Positions 23,601 through 37,400 of a stretch of DNA of 64,000 nucleotides are shown here, in pieces. How positions within the stretch are numbered: position 1 is the stretch's first letter; each line of letters starts with the position of its first letter. The position numbers and the translations under genes were made by a program. The DNA is taken from NCBI GenBank assembly GCA_008921705.1, contig VFFE01007212.1, positions 1,827,286 to 1,891,285 on the forward strand, written 5' to 3'. Source of the DNA: Burhinus oedicnemus. Its lineage: Eukaryota; Chordata; Aves; Charadriiformes; Burhinidae. The notes under the pieces are model-generated. The model did no database searches. It was not told the DNA's origin and saw only the letters and a program-made list of their open reading frames with translations.

Positions 23601-26600
23601 GCGAATAATAGCCCTTGCACTTTAACAGGCTGCGTAGGAAAGGCAATACCAGCCTGGTCACCAAGAGAACTTCACTGACATTAAGCACTTAGCAAATCTG
23701 ATCCCCCCAAAGGGAGAGAGAGGCTGCATCAGTGCACCCCATTCCACGGAGCCCTGATGGCTCCTGTGGAGCTGGTGCCTTGAAAGCATGGCACGCGGCT
23801 TTTCTTCGCCATGGATACTTCAGCTTACTCATCTACACAGACCTCATTGTGGAAGCTGTTATCAGAGGGAAACAGACAACACATTCTTGTTTCTCCTCAG
23901 CCAAATGTGGAAATAGTCACCTCTGGAAATGCCTAGGTCAACTCCACTGAAGCTGACAAGGTAGCTCTAGCACAGCTTAAAGACAGAAACTGCAAATCAA
24001 TGAGTTGACCTTCCCTTTATTTGTTATTATCCTTAAGATATTGTGCATTTCAACAGCACTCCAGGGCAAAACAAGGGCAGGAGAAGTCCCCCAAATGTTT
24101 TTCTGTTCACGGTGGTTAGGCAATGCATGTGTGGAAACAGTGGATGAATATGTCAACCTCCCCACAAACCAGGTAAAACATAGCATGTGAAATCAAATAG
24201 GCATTAAATTTGTCCTGTAATGAAGACATCAAGAACAGGGAGTGCTGGATATCCTTCGGATCACCTTGATACGTATTATTGGCCTTTATTAAAATATTGC
24301 TAGGGTAGAAAACTTACTGTTATGCTTTCCAATGAAGTGCTAAGTTCAGAGGAACAATCTGAAGGAAGAAAAGCTTTCAGCAAGTGCTACTTTGAACTCT
24401 CTTGGTCTTGGAGTGTATTAAGGCATTGTATGTATCAAGTGTAAACAGATCCACCTATGTATAACCAAATTGACATCAAGAGCTGCTGAACTTGCTTCCA
24501 CAGCACTTAAAGCAGTCCTTCAGCTTTTATAGGGATGAAAGGTGTTTTTATCGCTAGCTTCAGGCAAGACCTGAATACCAAACTCTTTGAATGTAGCAAA
24601 GCCTGTGCAGTGATTCGTCAAGCAAAAATATTTTTAAACACCTTCTGGAATCCTTTTTATTGTTCAGTTCTGTTTGTTGGATTGTAATAGAAAATGCCTA
24701 GAGTTTTCATGGGAGGTCAACGATTGGGAGATGCTTTGTTGCTGGTGACAGTTGAGCATCTCTTCAAATATATTAAAATACTAGAAACAAAATGCTGTGA
24801 CACATGTCTCTGAGAAGCTTAATGATCTTGTATTATTTCTATGAACAGGTCCCACATTACTATCAATCTGCTTTCTTGCTGAAGAACATGAGTGAATGCC
24901 TGACATTGTTTTTCTATGGCCGGGAGGAGGACTGTTGATAGGCTCCAGGAGAAGCCATGAATCTACCTCTCCTCACCGCAAAATAATGTGCTACATCTGA
25001 TAACACTGACTCCAAGAAGGAAGTTACAGAGGAAGTTGCAAAAAACAATTATTTAAGTTAAAATGCAAAAACATTTACAAAATAAAGTTTACATACATGT
25101 ATCGTGGTGGACTAAAGTGCTACGGTCTACTTTGTGACTGCTAGGGGGAGTCAGAATAGTGCTAGAAGAGATCTTGAAAGGTGATGTAGCCCCAGGGTAG
25201 AAAACAAAGGTAATGACATTCACTTCCATACAAAGAAGACAATTGACCTTTTATGTGTAGAACACACACTTAGCTTCTCCCACATGCAAATATATAAATT
25301 GCCAGACTATATTTATGGACGTTCTCTCTTATGCAGACACGTTCTCTTTTCCCACAGAACAACGCATTGATGCAGGATCAGGGGTCCTCACCTGAGTGGT
25401 GAGGCAGCATTTTGTAACACGTGTAAAAACCCCACAAACGGGATTAAGAAGCTCAAGCTACAGAAGTTTTATTCTGCCTCATGACAGCTGCAGAACCTCC
25501 TCCTCTCCTCCTAAGATGTGTTCATTCATCAATGGCCACCAGAAGACATGGCTCATTGACACCCACCAGCACATCATGGGCACAACCATGAACATCGTTC
25601 ATTCCCGCAGGCTCCCATCTGTACATATATAGTCACGGAAACCAACTCATGTTTTCTCTCTTCTGAGCTGGGACACCTACAACATAAACTATTCCCCTCT
25701 ACTCTGGAACAGTGTAAAACAAGTTAGTAACGGTGGTCTTTCAAGGTGTTGACATTTACAGTATAAAATTGGTCTGGCATCATTTGCGTGCTTTCTACAC
25801 TATTTTTCCTCAAAAAGACCTGACTGTATAAGGAAATTGGAGGGTGACTCCTAAGCTTTCTTTTGCAAATTTTGGTTCAGAAGTTTTCCCATGATGGACA
25901 CAGCCAAGAAAATATGTAAGACTCTAATTAAGCAAAATGTTTACCTCCTACTATTACTGTCTGACTTAAATTGTTAAATGCTTTGTTGGTTAAATGTGAA
26001 AATGCTGAAAACTATTCAGAGGCTTAAGTGAGGCCACAATGCTGCTCAAATCCTACAAAGGCTTTTTTGTTCTCAAGCTACTTTAGTCACACAACATGTC
26101 CCACAGGAATCAAATGAAGTAACCCTAAAACTGATGGAGAGATGTACAAAAAGTAAAGATGATCCTGAATGATAGAAATTTTAGTCAAGACCTTTCTTGA
26201 CATGGTTGTTATAGTTGAAAAGTAGTTTTATACACAAGTAGGCATCTGCTGCTCATCTTCATGAAAATAAACATGTTCTTCAGTGTAGCCAGGTTCAGGA
26301 CCTTGGATTATGAACCCTTCAGGAGAAAGGCACGCTTCGTTTTGTTTTGTGGTCAGCACTAATTACATTACCAACAACAGAAATAACTGCACTCTGCACC
26401 CAATGAAAAACAGCTAGGAAAGGTTTGAGTAGACAAACCACGTTTTTGTGCAGTAAACTCACCACCATTCTCACAGCTACCATTTTTCTAACGTACAATT
26501 AATTCAGCACCACAAGTTGCACAACACCGCATGGTCTTGTGTTTTCACATGGCATTGATTTTATTTACGTCCCTGTAATACCAGAGGGTTGAGAAGCTAA

Positions 26601-27544
26601 GACTGAGACACGGGCCTCATGCCCAGTCACTGATGGTTGAAGTTGGTGAGAAAAGGAAGTGCAGGGAAGGGAAACAGAAGCTTTGGAAGATCAAATGACT
26701 TCTTCAAGGATAAGCAGGTCTCTGGAGGCACAGGTGCATCACAGAGCAAGAATAAAATTAGCAGTCACCTGACATGTTGTCATACTCTATATCCACAAAG
26801 AAATACCCCCTTTCCGAGACAATCCTAGGGCATCAGTATTTTGATAGGTTTGATTAACTTAAAGGTCCCATTTTCCACTGATTTCAGAACATGCTGGCTC
26901 AGGCCAAAAGTTCTGTTTAAAGACAAAAAACACAATTATTAGCTCTTTGAGCCCCATGTTTTGTCTGAATTGTTTGGTCTCACCTGCAGAAATACCGTAA
27001 TCTCTGCTTTCTTCAACAACTAGCATAAATTTTTCCCTGAAAAAATTACTCCAGTGGATCATTCCTTATTTCCGTATTACAGCTGATCTGATGAAGACAG
27101 GTGTAAGCGCTATTAGATCAGTGTGACAAGGACCATCTTATTTTCCCCAAGGCAATCTCAGCCTGACCTTTAGCTGACATACCCAACACATTAGTCCACC
27201 AAAGGCCAGGGAAGTTCTTGTGCTGCTGTCAGTGGGGTGACCCCTTGCTTTGATTTAAAATATTTGCTACTGTTGCGCATGGATGGCAAATAGACAATCA
27301 TCTTGGCAATGGCATCATTGCCTCAAGATTTGGAAAGATGTGAGGTGATATTTTACCAAAGTTTATTAACAACATTGGTTTTTTGAATGCTTTCCATTAG
27401 GGGAAGAAAAGAAGAAAGAAAAACCATGACATGGCAAAAAGAACTTACCTTCCGTACTGAAGAGTTATCTTGACTTCTTCTTATTACTAATGGGCACAGA
27501 TCTCTTTCCTGTTTGTTTTTCCCTAGTCTCATCATGTCGTAGCT
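20653..27544. other. Intergenic, AT-rich, no gene seen
   Basis: Nearly 7 kb of AT-rich DNA with a moderately GC-rich interval at 22.6-23.0 kb. No frame exceeds 100 codons. Conserved regulatory elements could be present but cannot be seen without alignment. Confidence 0.7.
22861..22886 (+). repeat. Two-copy 13-base tandem repeat
   Basis: The unit CCCTGGGTGTCAG occurs twice without a gap in a moderately GC-rich stretch (22640-23030). Confidence 0.8.
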
Positions 27545-27915
27545 GCCGATGAGCTTTCCTGCAGCCCCGCCATTTCCCCTCCCCACCGTGGGGCTGTGCG
27601 CCAGTGCCTGGCGAGCTGCTCCATCCCTGTCCCACGCCTGCCCTGGGAGCCGGGAGCAGCTGTTGAGCCAGCGGATGCCTCTCAGACCTCGGAACGCCTT
27701 CTCCTGGGCCACAGCCGTCCTGGCGAGGGGCCAGGAGCTGCTGTCACCACCAGGCCCAAAGCAGAGGAGGCACGCTCCCCTCTCGGCGTGCCGCCCAGCG
27801 CTGCGCTGGGTGGGATGAGCAGGAGGGGCATGCTGCAGAGGCAGGAGGTGGCCCCCCACTCTGCTGGCCATGGAGCAGCCTTCCCCAGAGATGCTCCTCC
27901 CGCTCCGTTTCTATT
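27545..27915. other. GC-rich island of unknown role
   Basis: About 370 bases of GC-rich sequence with roughly 20 CpG pairs begin and end abruptly in AT-rich DNA. A 172-codon minus-strand frame (27353-27871) and shorter plus-strand frames overlap it. None shows a known motif, and opposite-strand overlap of this kind is usual in GC-rich DNA that lacks TA-containing stop codons. Confidence 0.4.
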
Positions 27916-30484
27916 CTCAATCTCTTTGCTGACATGAGTCACTTCAAGGACCCTGAACTACAACTGCTTACTTTTTTTGGTTTGTTTTGCTGCAAATAAT
28001 AGCAATAGCAAGTTGTTATTTTCTTGAAAGACATAGCTGGACATGGGCTTTTGTATCACTGAAGGCTAGATAAGATAAATGGCCTAAAGTTCAATATAAA
28101 ATTCCGAGACCTGGCCTTTCAAATCTATATAGAGCCAACCTGTGTGCATATATGGTCCTCTAATTGTCATACCCTATTAGGGTTCTCCTCCCTTGCCATC
28201 CCTAGAGTTAGTTCATGGAATTCCCTCACATTCAACAAAAATTCAGACCAGAGAGGTGACAAACCCCACCAAACCTTTTCCTGAAACAGTAAGAAAGTAA
28301 GAAAGAACTATTAGGAGAAGATAGCTGGAGCTGGACAGAACAAATTAGATGTTCAGCCTTTAGGGTGAGCTTCAACTTCTCATACTTTTTTCTTTTATTT
28401 TTCCCTATCAAAACAGGACTGTGCATCCTTTGTTATCATCAGGTTCAAATTTCAAATCCTCACCCAGGAACAAATTAATTTTCCCCTGTTTTCAGCAGGA
28501 AATCACTTGGGTGTATTTTCTTCCAGATTCAGGTATCTTCCTGCACCTGTTGATACTACTACCTAAAGAAAGCCTTTTCAGGTTTTGTGTGTGTGTGTGT
28601 ACGTCCTGTATGATGGAAATTGAATATTGTGAAACTACAGTTTTGTCTGGATTGTCCCATCTACCTAGAAAACCTCACCAGATGCAGGGATGGGGTGATA
28701 GATGTTTTTAAGGCAGAAGACCTCAAACCATGTATGCCCGTACTCTTATTGCTGTTGTTGCTGCTGCCAGTTGGAAAAAGAGTCTTCGAGTCCTCAATGC
28801 TGGCAGTTGCTAACAAGGCTGGGAGAGGAAGATGAAAAGAACTTGAAGAATAGCTGAAAGGATCTCAAGGAACATGCATACCAAGAAACTTGCCAAAGTA
28901 CACAGTGCACTACCAGTAGCACTCCAACTCCAATAGGTGCTTACGCATTTATTTTGAGATACAGTATGGGAAGTACTGAATGGGACTGGGACCTTATCAC
29001 TAAAGTGTTCAGTCTCTGTTGCAGAAACACTGAGTGATGACTGCTCCAAGCCACTATCTCTTGTCGTTCTGATAAACTGCTCCTTCACTTTGGCATGTTT
29101 TTATGCCAAGGCACTTTTTCACTACTGTGGTGGCAGTGAGCTCAAGAACTGCAGAAAACAAAATTGGATTGGGAAATCCCTACAAGGTCTACCTTGAGTT
29201 GGCTGGAGGTCATGGATGTTTTTTTTCAGAGGAGAAGATACCACCCTCTAGAAGCAAAAATATCATCCATACCAGATGCAGGGTGAAACCCCCATACTAT
29301 ACAGTGTGCTTGGGAAGATAGATCACATGCAGGAATTGGAGCAGCCAATGTTACAAAACTTAGAGCAAATTGTCTTTGGAGTCTCACTCATCCACCTCCA
29401 ATCAGCCAATTTGAGACCTAATCAGTGGCCAAAAGAAACCCAAGAGATGTAATCTTATTATTTCACAAAACAAATAAATCTGTTTTGCAGCCTACTTATC
29501 AGTCCCAGGTCAGTCTTTCCCTTGGAAATCAATATTCATAATATTCAGAAGCATAGCTGTAAAGAAGTACAATTTATTTTTACATTAATCTAAAATCAAA
29601 AGAAAGCAAGGTGGTGCATGCTTACAGGCAGCTCTGATCAGCACTCCTCTGCAGCCTTCTCTTACTGATGAATGGGCAAGAGCATCAGCTGTACATCCTC
29701 CCCACTGGTCAAAAGCAACATAAAGATGCTCACTAGCTAGAAGAAAGACAGAAAGCAGTCTCTGTTAAAATACACCTTATGGATCATTTTAAAAATTTCA
29801 GGGCTCCGCTTTGCTGCAGTCTAGCCGTCAAGCTAAGAATCCCATGCCAACAGAGTAACAGATTTTGCTGGTGCCTTTGGAGACAGCATACAGGTGAGTT
29901 GAAAAGGACCCCTGATCAGCCTTTGCTCTGTTCAGTGCTTGTATTGCTTTTCCATGCCAGGATCTCACATGCCAGGATCTCACAGCATACCAGTCTCTCA
30001 GGGATCAAATTAGCAATTCTGTCCGGCACCTGCAGTTATGGAGCTGAGAGAGGACCGTGGCGCTGTGATACAGCAGGTGCTGTTCCTCAGACCTTGGGCA
30101 CTACTGGGCATGGATCCTGCCATGGGGGAGAACAACAAACATCTGGGGAAGGAGCAGACAGATTAGGGCAGTGGGGTCTTGCAACTTGTCTGACTTGTCT
30201 AACAGTTTCCCTGTGGGTGGATGTAACCTGCGTGATGGGGCTGGTGAGAGCAGGGTAGACTGAGCAGCTAGGTTGGGGGGAAGGGGAGTGCCTAAGTGTT
30301 TTGCTGAATTCAAGCTTTAGGGCTGTGTCAATCTATGGAGCATGTGTGTGTGCTGGCTGAGTGTCTGCGGCGCACGCTGGAAGGAGGAAAAACACAACAC
30401 CGAATTAGTCGTGTGGTCAATTATATGCCAGAGCTGTAACTGAGGAGCTGGGAGGTGGCAAAGGATAGTGACGACTGCGCACAG
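27916..30484. other. Intergenic between two GC-rich islands
   Basis: Holds the short (GT)7 and a 17-base local duplication of CATGCCAGGATCTCACA at 29955-29984. A 159-codon plus-strand frame (29779-30258) has no recognisable similarity and is probably chance. Confidence 0.65.
28587..28600 (+). repeat. Short (GT)7 microsatellite
   Basis: Seven perfect GT dinucleotides in otherwise unremarkable non-coding DNA. Confidence 0.8.
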
Positions 30485-30810
30485 GATTGCCCATTCAGTG
30501 CGGAGAGCCCCGCTCCCCGCTCCCCGTCCCGTCCCTGCCCTCACCCCCGGCACGCAAGAAAAGAGGTGCTGCACAAACCCCACCGCACCCCCTTGTTAGC
30601 CCCTTGGTTTCTCCACCCTTCCCCACGGGGGAAGACCCCCTACCTGGGGGCCAGCCCTGGCTCCCACCGGGCACAGCCACATGCCCGCTGGCACCGGCGC
30701 GCGCAGAGTTTCCACCACGCCAGCCTGGGCGCTGCCTGGGGTCTGCGGCGTAGCCGGCCCCCCGCTGCTGCGGCTCGCTGCCTGCCGCTCAGCTGTCCCA
30801 TGCAGCAGCC
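30485..30810. other. CpG-rich island of unknown role
   Basis: A sharp rise in GC content and CpG frequency, especially 30680-30790, sits within AT-rich flanks. Frames open across it on both strands (126 codons minus, 141 codons plus) show no recognisable domain, and their residues are dominated by A, P, G and R as expected from composition. It could be a distal promoter or an orphan CpG island. Confidence 0.4.
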
Positions 30811-31377
30811 CTGGGGCTTGGGTTACAGGGCAGTTTCTAACTTTGTGCCTGTCCCAAGGCATCAGGGCAGAGGCACATGATTTGTAATTTATGAGGACAC
30901 CCATAGAGCTGTCACTTTCAAGGCAGGTGTTGAGAAACTGGCAAGCGGCCGGAGCAAAGAAAAAGACTGACCTCACCCTGAAATAATGGTGGCCAACATG
31001 GTCACAGGACAGAGAGCATTGACATAAGCGGGCTTTAAAAATAACTAGGTCATCCCGCTAGACCAGCTCACTCTCTTATACAAAGAAGCCATGAGGTACC
31101 AATTTATAGTAAAAGTAGGAGTGTAAACAACTATTCAAGGGGTTGATGAACGCGTAGGGTTTTGAGTCATCATTTTATTTAGCTTTTTTAATTCTCCTAC
31201 CCAAATCAAATTTTAAGTCACGCCACCAGACATAGCATCAGAATAAGAGGCAAGCTTTCCATGTCCATGCACGGTGGTGGCACCAGACGCTGGGTGGCCG
31301 TGGTTGTAGATGGTCACTACTCTCTGCTGCGGCTGCAGCCACCTCGCTTCAAATCCGAGTCACGGCAAAAACCTAAA

Positions 31378-31436
31378 ATGGCTGTTGGACCAGATAATCG
31401 TTGTAGGTCTCTTCCAGCTGAACTGTTCCAGTCTGA
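31378..31436 (+). mobile_element. Short CR1 LINE 3' tail
   Basis: The bases GGCTGTTGGACCAGATAATC (31380 on) followed by GTTGTAGGTCTCTTCCAGCTG match the last 60 bases of CR1 before its terminal repeats. Upstream bases from 31261 may belong to the same element, but I cannot align them with confidence. Confidence 0.55.
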
Positions 31437-34400
31437 AAATGAAGCAAAGGCTACAAACACATAAACATTTTGTTGCAGAGGAAAGTTGCTGAATATGTGT
31501 TAATAGAACCTGGCCTTAGGAAAAAAGGAGAGGAAATCCAGAGAGGAAATGACTATTTCTCTACCTAATCCAAACTTTGGAAAAAATCTTAAAGCAGACT
31601 GCTCTCCATTCAGGTCTGAGATGGGGCTGAGTGCTCTCAAACAAATGCTGTTTTGCAAAACATGCTTCACACCTCCTAAGATCAGGACATTTTGCTGCTA
31701 TTCGTAAGAGGAGAGAAACAGGATTTGGCTTAGCCAGAAACCTCAAATAGTTTCAATAATTATGAGAGTTACTAGAGGCCAATAGTGACTTAGGTTTTGG
31801 CATCCACATCCATAACACTCCTATTCCTGGATTTATGGCACCCAGTTAATTCCACACAAAGTCAAAGAACACTTACCGCTGCTCCTGCCCTCTCCAGCTC
31901 CGTCTGTCATTGGAGAGAAAACAAGGGTGATTTCGCTACAGAAATCTCTTTAAAAATAACTCTTCCATACCACCTGAATAGCGCAAAGGGAAAAGAGAAG
32001 AACAGGCACCAGATACTGCCTACTGCAGCTCTGTGAGAATACAGACGCTGCGTGACCAGGAGCACGAGAATTAAATTCGAGTACTGGTTAGCACTATTGG
32101 TTTTGTCAATGGTGTATATTCACAGCAAATTCTACTCGGTTTTTGCTTCCTAAGGGAAAACTGCCCCTCAGCAAGATCATACAGCACCCTTGCATTTAGC
32201 CAAAGTGTTTTTCTCAGCCAGGAAAACAGAAACAGATAATACCAACATGGAAAACACTTGTTTTTGCTTTGACCAAGCGGTCCTTTGAGTCAGCTGTTAA
32301 TGTTTTGTCACATGGTGACCGTTCCTCATCTGAGTAACTAGCGAACTACCATAAAAAGTCCAGGGGGACTGGCATTAAGTTGTTTGTCAAGCTTGTAAAG
32401 CAGTTGCCTAAATCAAGACATCAAGTTACCAGAGGTCAATAGATTGCTATTTCATGCTTGATTATATCCATGCTCCCTCTAAAAAGTACTTGCTGATTTT
32501 CAGTTTCTCAGCTAACCCTCAATGGTGTCAAAAATGTCTTGTTCCAGTAAGGCACCTATTCTGCTGCTTCTCTCATTCACTTTTAGCATTCTCAGCTCAT
32601 CACCCCAGGAAAAAGCAACACTGTGTTCCATGTCCCATGTTCAATTTACAGCTCATTTTTCCGTTGCAACTTGCATCATGAGCATAACCCCTACCTTTTC
32701 AGTTGTGGAAGACTTCAGTAGCTCAGTCCTCAAGGCGTCAAAGTGAATAGCAAAAACAGTTAAACCAGGAGAATAACAACCAGTATGCATTTTAATGCTT
32801 TTTTTTTGGTCAAAAAAAAAAAAAAAAAGAAAACCTGGTTTCTGGAACCTGCTTTGTAAGACAGACTGAAAACAGGCTGTAAGCAGTTTGCAGCATTTCA
32901 TGGCAAATTGTAATTGACAGGCCAATTAAAGAAGAAATACTCTCAACAAAGCAGATTCTGTGAGCCCAAACATCTTATCAAAATGACAGGCCACCTAATT
33001 AGCTTCAAATGGAATTAGGAGGTGGCTCCCTGTTTCTTTTCCAGTAATATGGCCATCCTAATTATCTGTATCCTATTTCATTCCTTTTGACTGTAAACAC
33101 CTTTCCAATACAATAGATCCCTCCTTAATCAGTGTACTACAGACTAGGTTTCAGACAGCCACGATGCCCCTGCAATTGTCCTAAGTTGGTGCAACCCTCT
33201 TTGGTGTTTTCTCTGCTACAATATAACTGATAATTATATCAACCAGCTGAACGAGTGTAATTTCTGGACAGGTAACTAGGAAAAAATTGACCCTGGAAAA
33301 ATGGCATTCCCAGGCCTGTCAAAGAGCTGTTACAGGCTGTCACAGACCAACAGTAGAGTCTACAAGGTGGTGACTATGTAAACTCTAAGGTACCTGTACT
33401 TTGTCCATTTAGCCCAACCAGTAGATACTTTGCATAGTATCTGACCCAGAAAGACTTTTTTTTTTTGTCTGTTGTTTTAGTTGCTTGCTCTGTGTGTGTT
33501 ACATTCAGAAAAAGGAAGCTAAGTTGGGCTTTGAGAGCTCAGCTGAAACAACTCCTGGTAAGTGTTTTTGACCCTGCAGCGAGAAAAAGAATTAAACAAG
33601 ACATACAGAGAATACTAAAAATAAAGTCTCAGCTCTCTTGCCAAGTTACTCACCCATTTGGTGGTGATGACAGTTTAGGCACAGAAAGATCCAATCTTGT
33701 ACATAATACCTACCAGTCCAAGGCTCCGTGACAATCTCTTACCAAGTACAAATGACTTCCCCAGGTAATATCCATCTGCCTGTTAATTATATCACCTGAT
33801 CTGGTATTACCCATCCAAATATTGGATGAAAGCAATATGAATGGTTATTAAATTGTAGTATTTGGCTTACAGCTGGATGTGTACTTTTCCCCTGTATGCG
33901 CACCTAATAGACCCTATACCCTTAAGTAAGGGCTTTCTCTAGACTTGTGCTGCTAAATTACTTAGCAAAAGGTGAATCTAACTAGTTAGAATTTTGTAAA
34001 TAGGGAAAATTTGAAAAGATCATACTAATGATAACATACAAGGGAGGAGTCCGTTAACTAGTTCTCACAATACTGATCCAAAGCCAGGAAAACCACCCAC
34101 AGCTATTTCTTGAGACAGTGGGCACACAGAGACTCTCCAGGCACAGCTCCATAATTTTCCTGTTGAGTCATTGAGTGGAGCAGGACTGAACTCGGCACTT
34201 CCAGTACTCAGTGACCCCTTCGTTATCTCATGTCCAGGGATAGGGGTGGCAGGGGTGTGAAATTTGGTTTGGACTGTTTTCTTAAGCAGCCAAAAATAAG
34301 TTCTGGGCAAATTCACTAAAAAAAGCATACAAATAATAGCTCGTTTTTGCTAAAGATGATCACAGTTATGAGTCAACAGTAAACCACCCAGGCAGGTGAG

Positions 34401-37400
34401 AGCATTGCATGTTGGAGTTTTGTACCAGACTAGCTAAACATAAATAATCTCCAAACAATAGCCAGAGTTGCTGGGAAGCTACTTGAAGCTTTACAGTTAT
34501 CCTCATTATGTTACAGGTTAAGTAGGTTACGTGTTTGAAGGTAACCTACCAGCAGACATCTTGATTAGATATTTCCAAGCTGACATCACCCACATATTTC
34601 ACTTCTCGATAATTAATTCTATGCAGCACACGTATTGTTGCAGTCACATAAAAGCTATCATTATGATCCTGACACCCTCGTTAAGATTGCACTAAATTTT
34701 GTGTGAAAGGAGGGATTCTACCTCTTTGTATTTTCAGCAATAATACGCGTTCGTTACTTGAAGAGCGAGAGCTTTAATTTTGGAAGGGCACAGTATTTTC
34801 AAGCAAAAATGCTCACAGAAGTAAGCTCTTGTTTGGTGGAAACACTAATGTAATTTAAAGACTACGTCAGGCAGAAGAGCATCTGAATTATTTCACAGCC
34901 GTGTGCCATTATCTAACTATATGCTGATAATATGTTTATATACTGTGGGTATGTCGATTAAAGTTTGTTGTACAAAAATAAAAACATACAGTAGTCCATG
35001 CTTATTCTTCTCTTCCATGTCTAATTGGCCGAACATGTTAGTGGAGAGACGAGAACAGTACTAATTCTGATTTAAAGGAAATTCCCCTTCTTGTTCTTAA
35101 ACATCTTTCCTTGCCATAAATGCAGTCAATGAAACAGTAACACTGTTTTTGAACGCAGTGCAGTTTGCAAGTGCTCTCCTTGGCACCACAGCCATAAATG
35201 CCTCCACCTTCCCCAGCACAGCCTGCAGTGCCCTTGGTGTGCACTTAAGACTTCCCAGTATACCCAGTTCCCTGGTTGTTCTTGTAGTCAGTGAAGCAGC
35301 TTAGCCACTAGGGAACAATCTTAAGGAAGTGCTTTTCATCATGAAAATTCCTTTGCTGGCCTACCATATTTTTTCCCTACTCTTTATTTTTTCCCTAATC
35401 TTGCAATCAGGGATATTTCCAGCTCAGATATTTTTAGGAAAAGGAAACAACATAAATATCAAAGGTGCTGTACACCAAACTAGGTCCAGAGGACTTTCTC
35501 ACTACCATGCCAGCCATCTTCCAGCCAGCTGGGTGGCCAAGAAAATAATAAATCTGATCCATGCAAAGTAGTTGGCCTGGAATGCCTCATTACCCAGAGG
35601 CGAGCACAGGATCCAATTGACTAAATCCTCATGGCATCCCAGAATACCGCACTTCTCCTTAGGCTTCACTCAACAACGTCTGCAGTTCTTCATGGCTGCA
35701 TCAATGGACCGCCTTTTTTTCCCCACTCCTCCTCCTTTCCATCCACTACTCTGAAATAAAAAAATTTTCTTTTTGCCAGCCAAGGGAATTCCTTTGTCCT
35801 CTCTATTTTCTGGGGCTACTTTGTCCCTTTCAGTCTATTCGGGGTCCTCTGTGTCCAGAGCTGCAGGGTAGTCAGTAACCTGAATTAGGCTGGCACTGTT
35901 GAAGTGGGTGTTTGTACTAAACTTGATGCAAAGTTACTCTGGTACTAGCAAAGTAATAAAGCATATTTCCAATTGTTCAAGGTGGTTGATTACACCAGAC
36001 TCAAAATTTGAATTCTGACCAGGAAGAACATACAGAAGTGTCTCTACTTAATTCCCCCAATACATGAATTGTTCAGATGTTCATAGTTCGGATTCTCGTA
36101 GAAGTTTAGATCTTCAAAGCATTCAAATGGTGCAGTGTTCAGTGTCCAATACATAAACAGTTCAGAATTAGACTCAGAAACCTGCAGTATTTGCTTATCT
36201 GAAGATATTTTCCTCCGTTAAAATATCCTCTCTTTCATCAGCTACAATAATTTGTTCTGTCCTTCCACAGAAAGCTGTGCCCAAGATGCTGTTACTCTGT
36301 TAACACCTGCTATATCCCTAAGGATTGTGTAAGGGTAAACTGTTACCAATTCTAATGCAACAAACTGCTATTATTAAAGCTCATTTCATTAAGGAACCTT
36401 AAAAAAAAAAAAGTTGTTTTGTTTTCTGTGGGAACCAAATCATAGCCAGAAACCCATTCACTGCACCGGGTAGAAAAAGGAAGCAACATGCTAGCTCAGA
36501 AAGCCAACAGCCTAAAGCACTTTCTCTATTTGGAAAGAAGATTTCTTGGATTTCAGGAACCACCTTTGGAAAGAAATCACTGCGGTACTGCTCTTCTTCA
36601 TAAATATCGGAACTGATTTAAAGAAAAGAACGCAACGTCTCTGGGAAGTAAGGCCTGGGAGGACAAAGTGGAATGGATATCTCTCAGTGGAGATCTTGTA
36701 GCTCACATTTCACAACCCTGTCTGTCCCCATTAGTTCCAGTTGCTAGAGGGTTTGAATGGACTTCCCATTAAAAGTTACATTTAGCTCCCTCCCCCACAT
36801 ACTTTTTACACAACCTTGCTCCTCAGAGGACAACTTGGTCTGAAGCAAATATGACTTGCATATAAGATTGTGTTTTGATATAGCCACATAAAAGATTTTT
36901 TGCATGCTAAAATGAGAAGAAAAGTAGTACAGATCTTACAAAATAAGACCATCCATAAGCTAAACATGCTTCAACAGAGCTTCCTTTGGGGAATTAATAT
37001 AAGAGCTTTTTGGAAATGCGAACATGTTATAGATGTCAGATAACATACATTGGATTTACTTATTATTTCTTTAAATTAAAGTATAAGTGGCCTTTTTATT
37101 TGCTGAAATACATTTTAAACATTCAGGGCACAATATTGCAAGTTCCCTGGCTCTGTGTACTAAAATATTCATTAACAGAAACATTTAACTGTTTAGGTCC
37201 CTATCTATTAAAGAAAGCCCTTCCTTAAATGCAGACGAATATAGGGATACTTAAGCATGTGGTTAGGTCCTTTTCTCAATTACAATTCAGCTTTTTAAAT
37301 CTAAAAGAGCTGTTCTTTAAAGTCCATTTTGTGCAGAAGCAATTAGCTGTCATCACTTCTTGTGACCTAATGAGTAGAAAAAGGCAGGCTTTAGTTTGGT

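Noticed and set aside
33640..33735. Possible reverse-oriented MIR with GTTTAGGCACAGAAAGAT
   Set aside because: Similarity stops after about 20 bases, and the expected TTAAGTGACTTGCCCAAGG-like continuation is absent.
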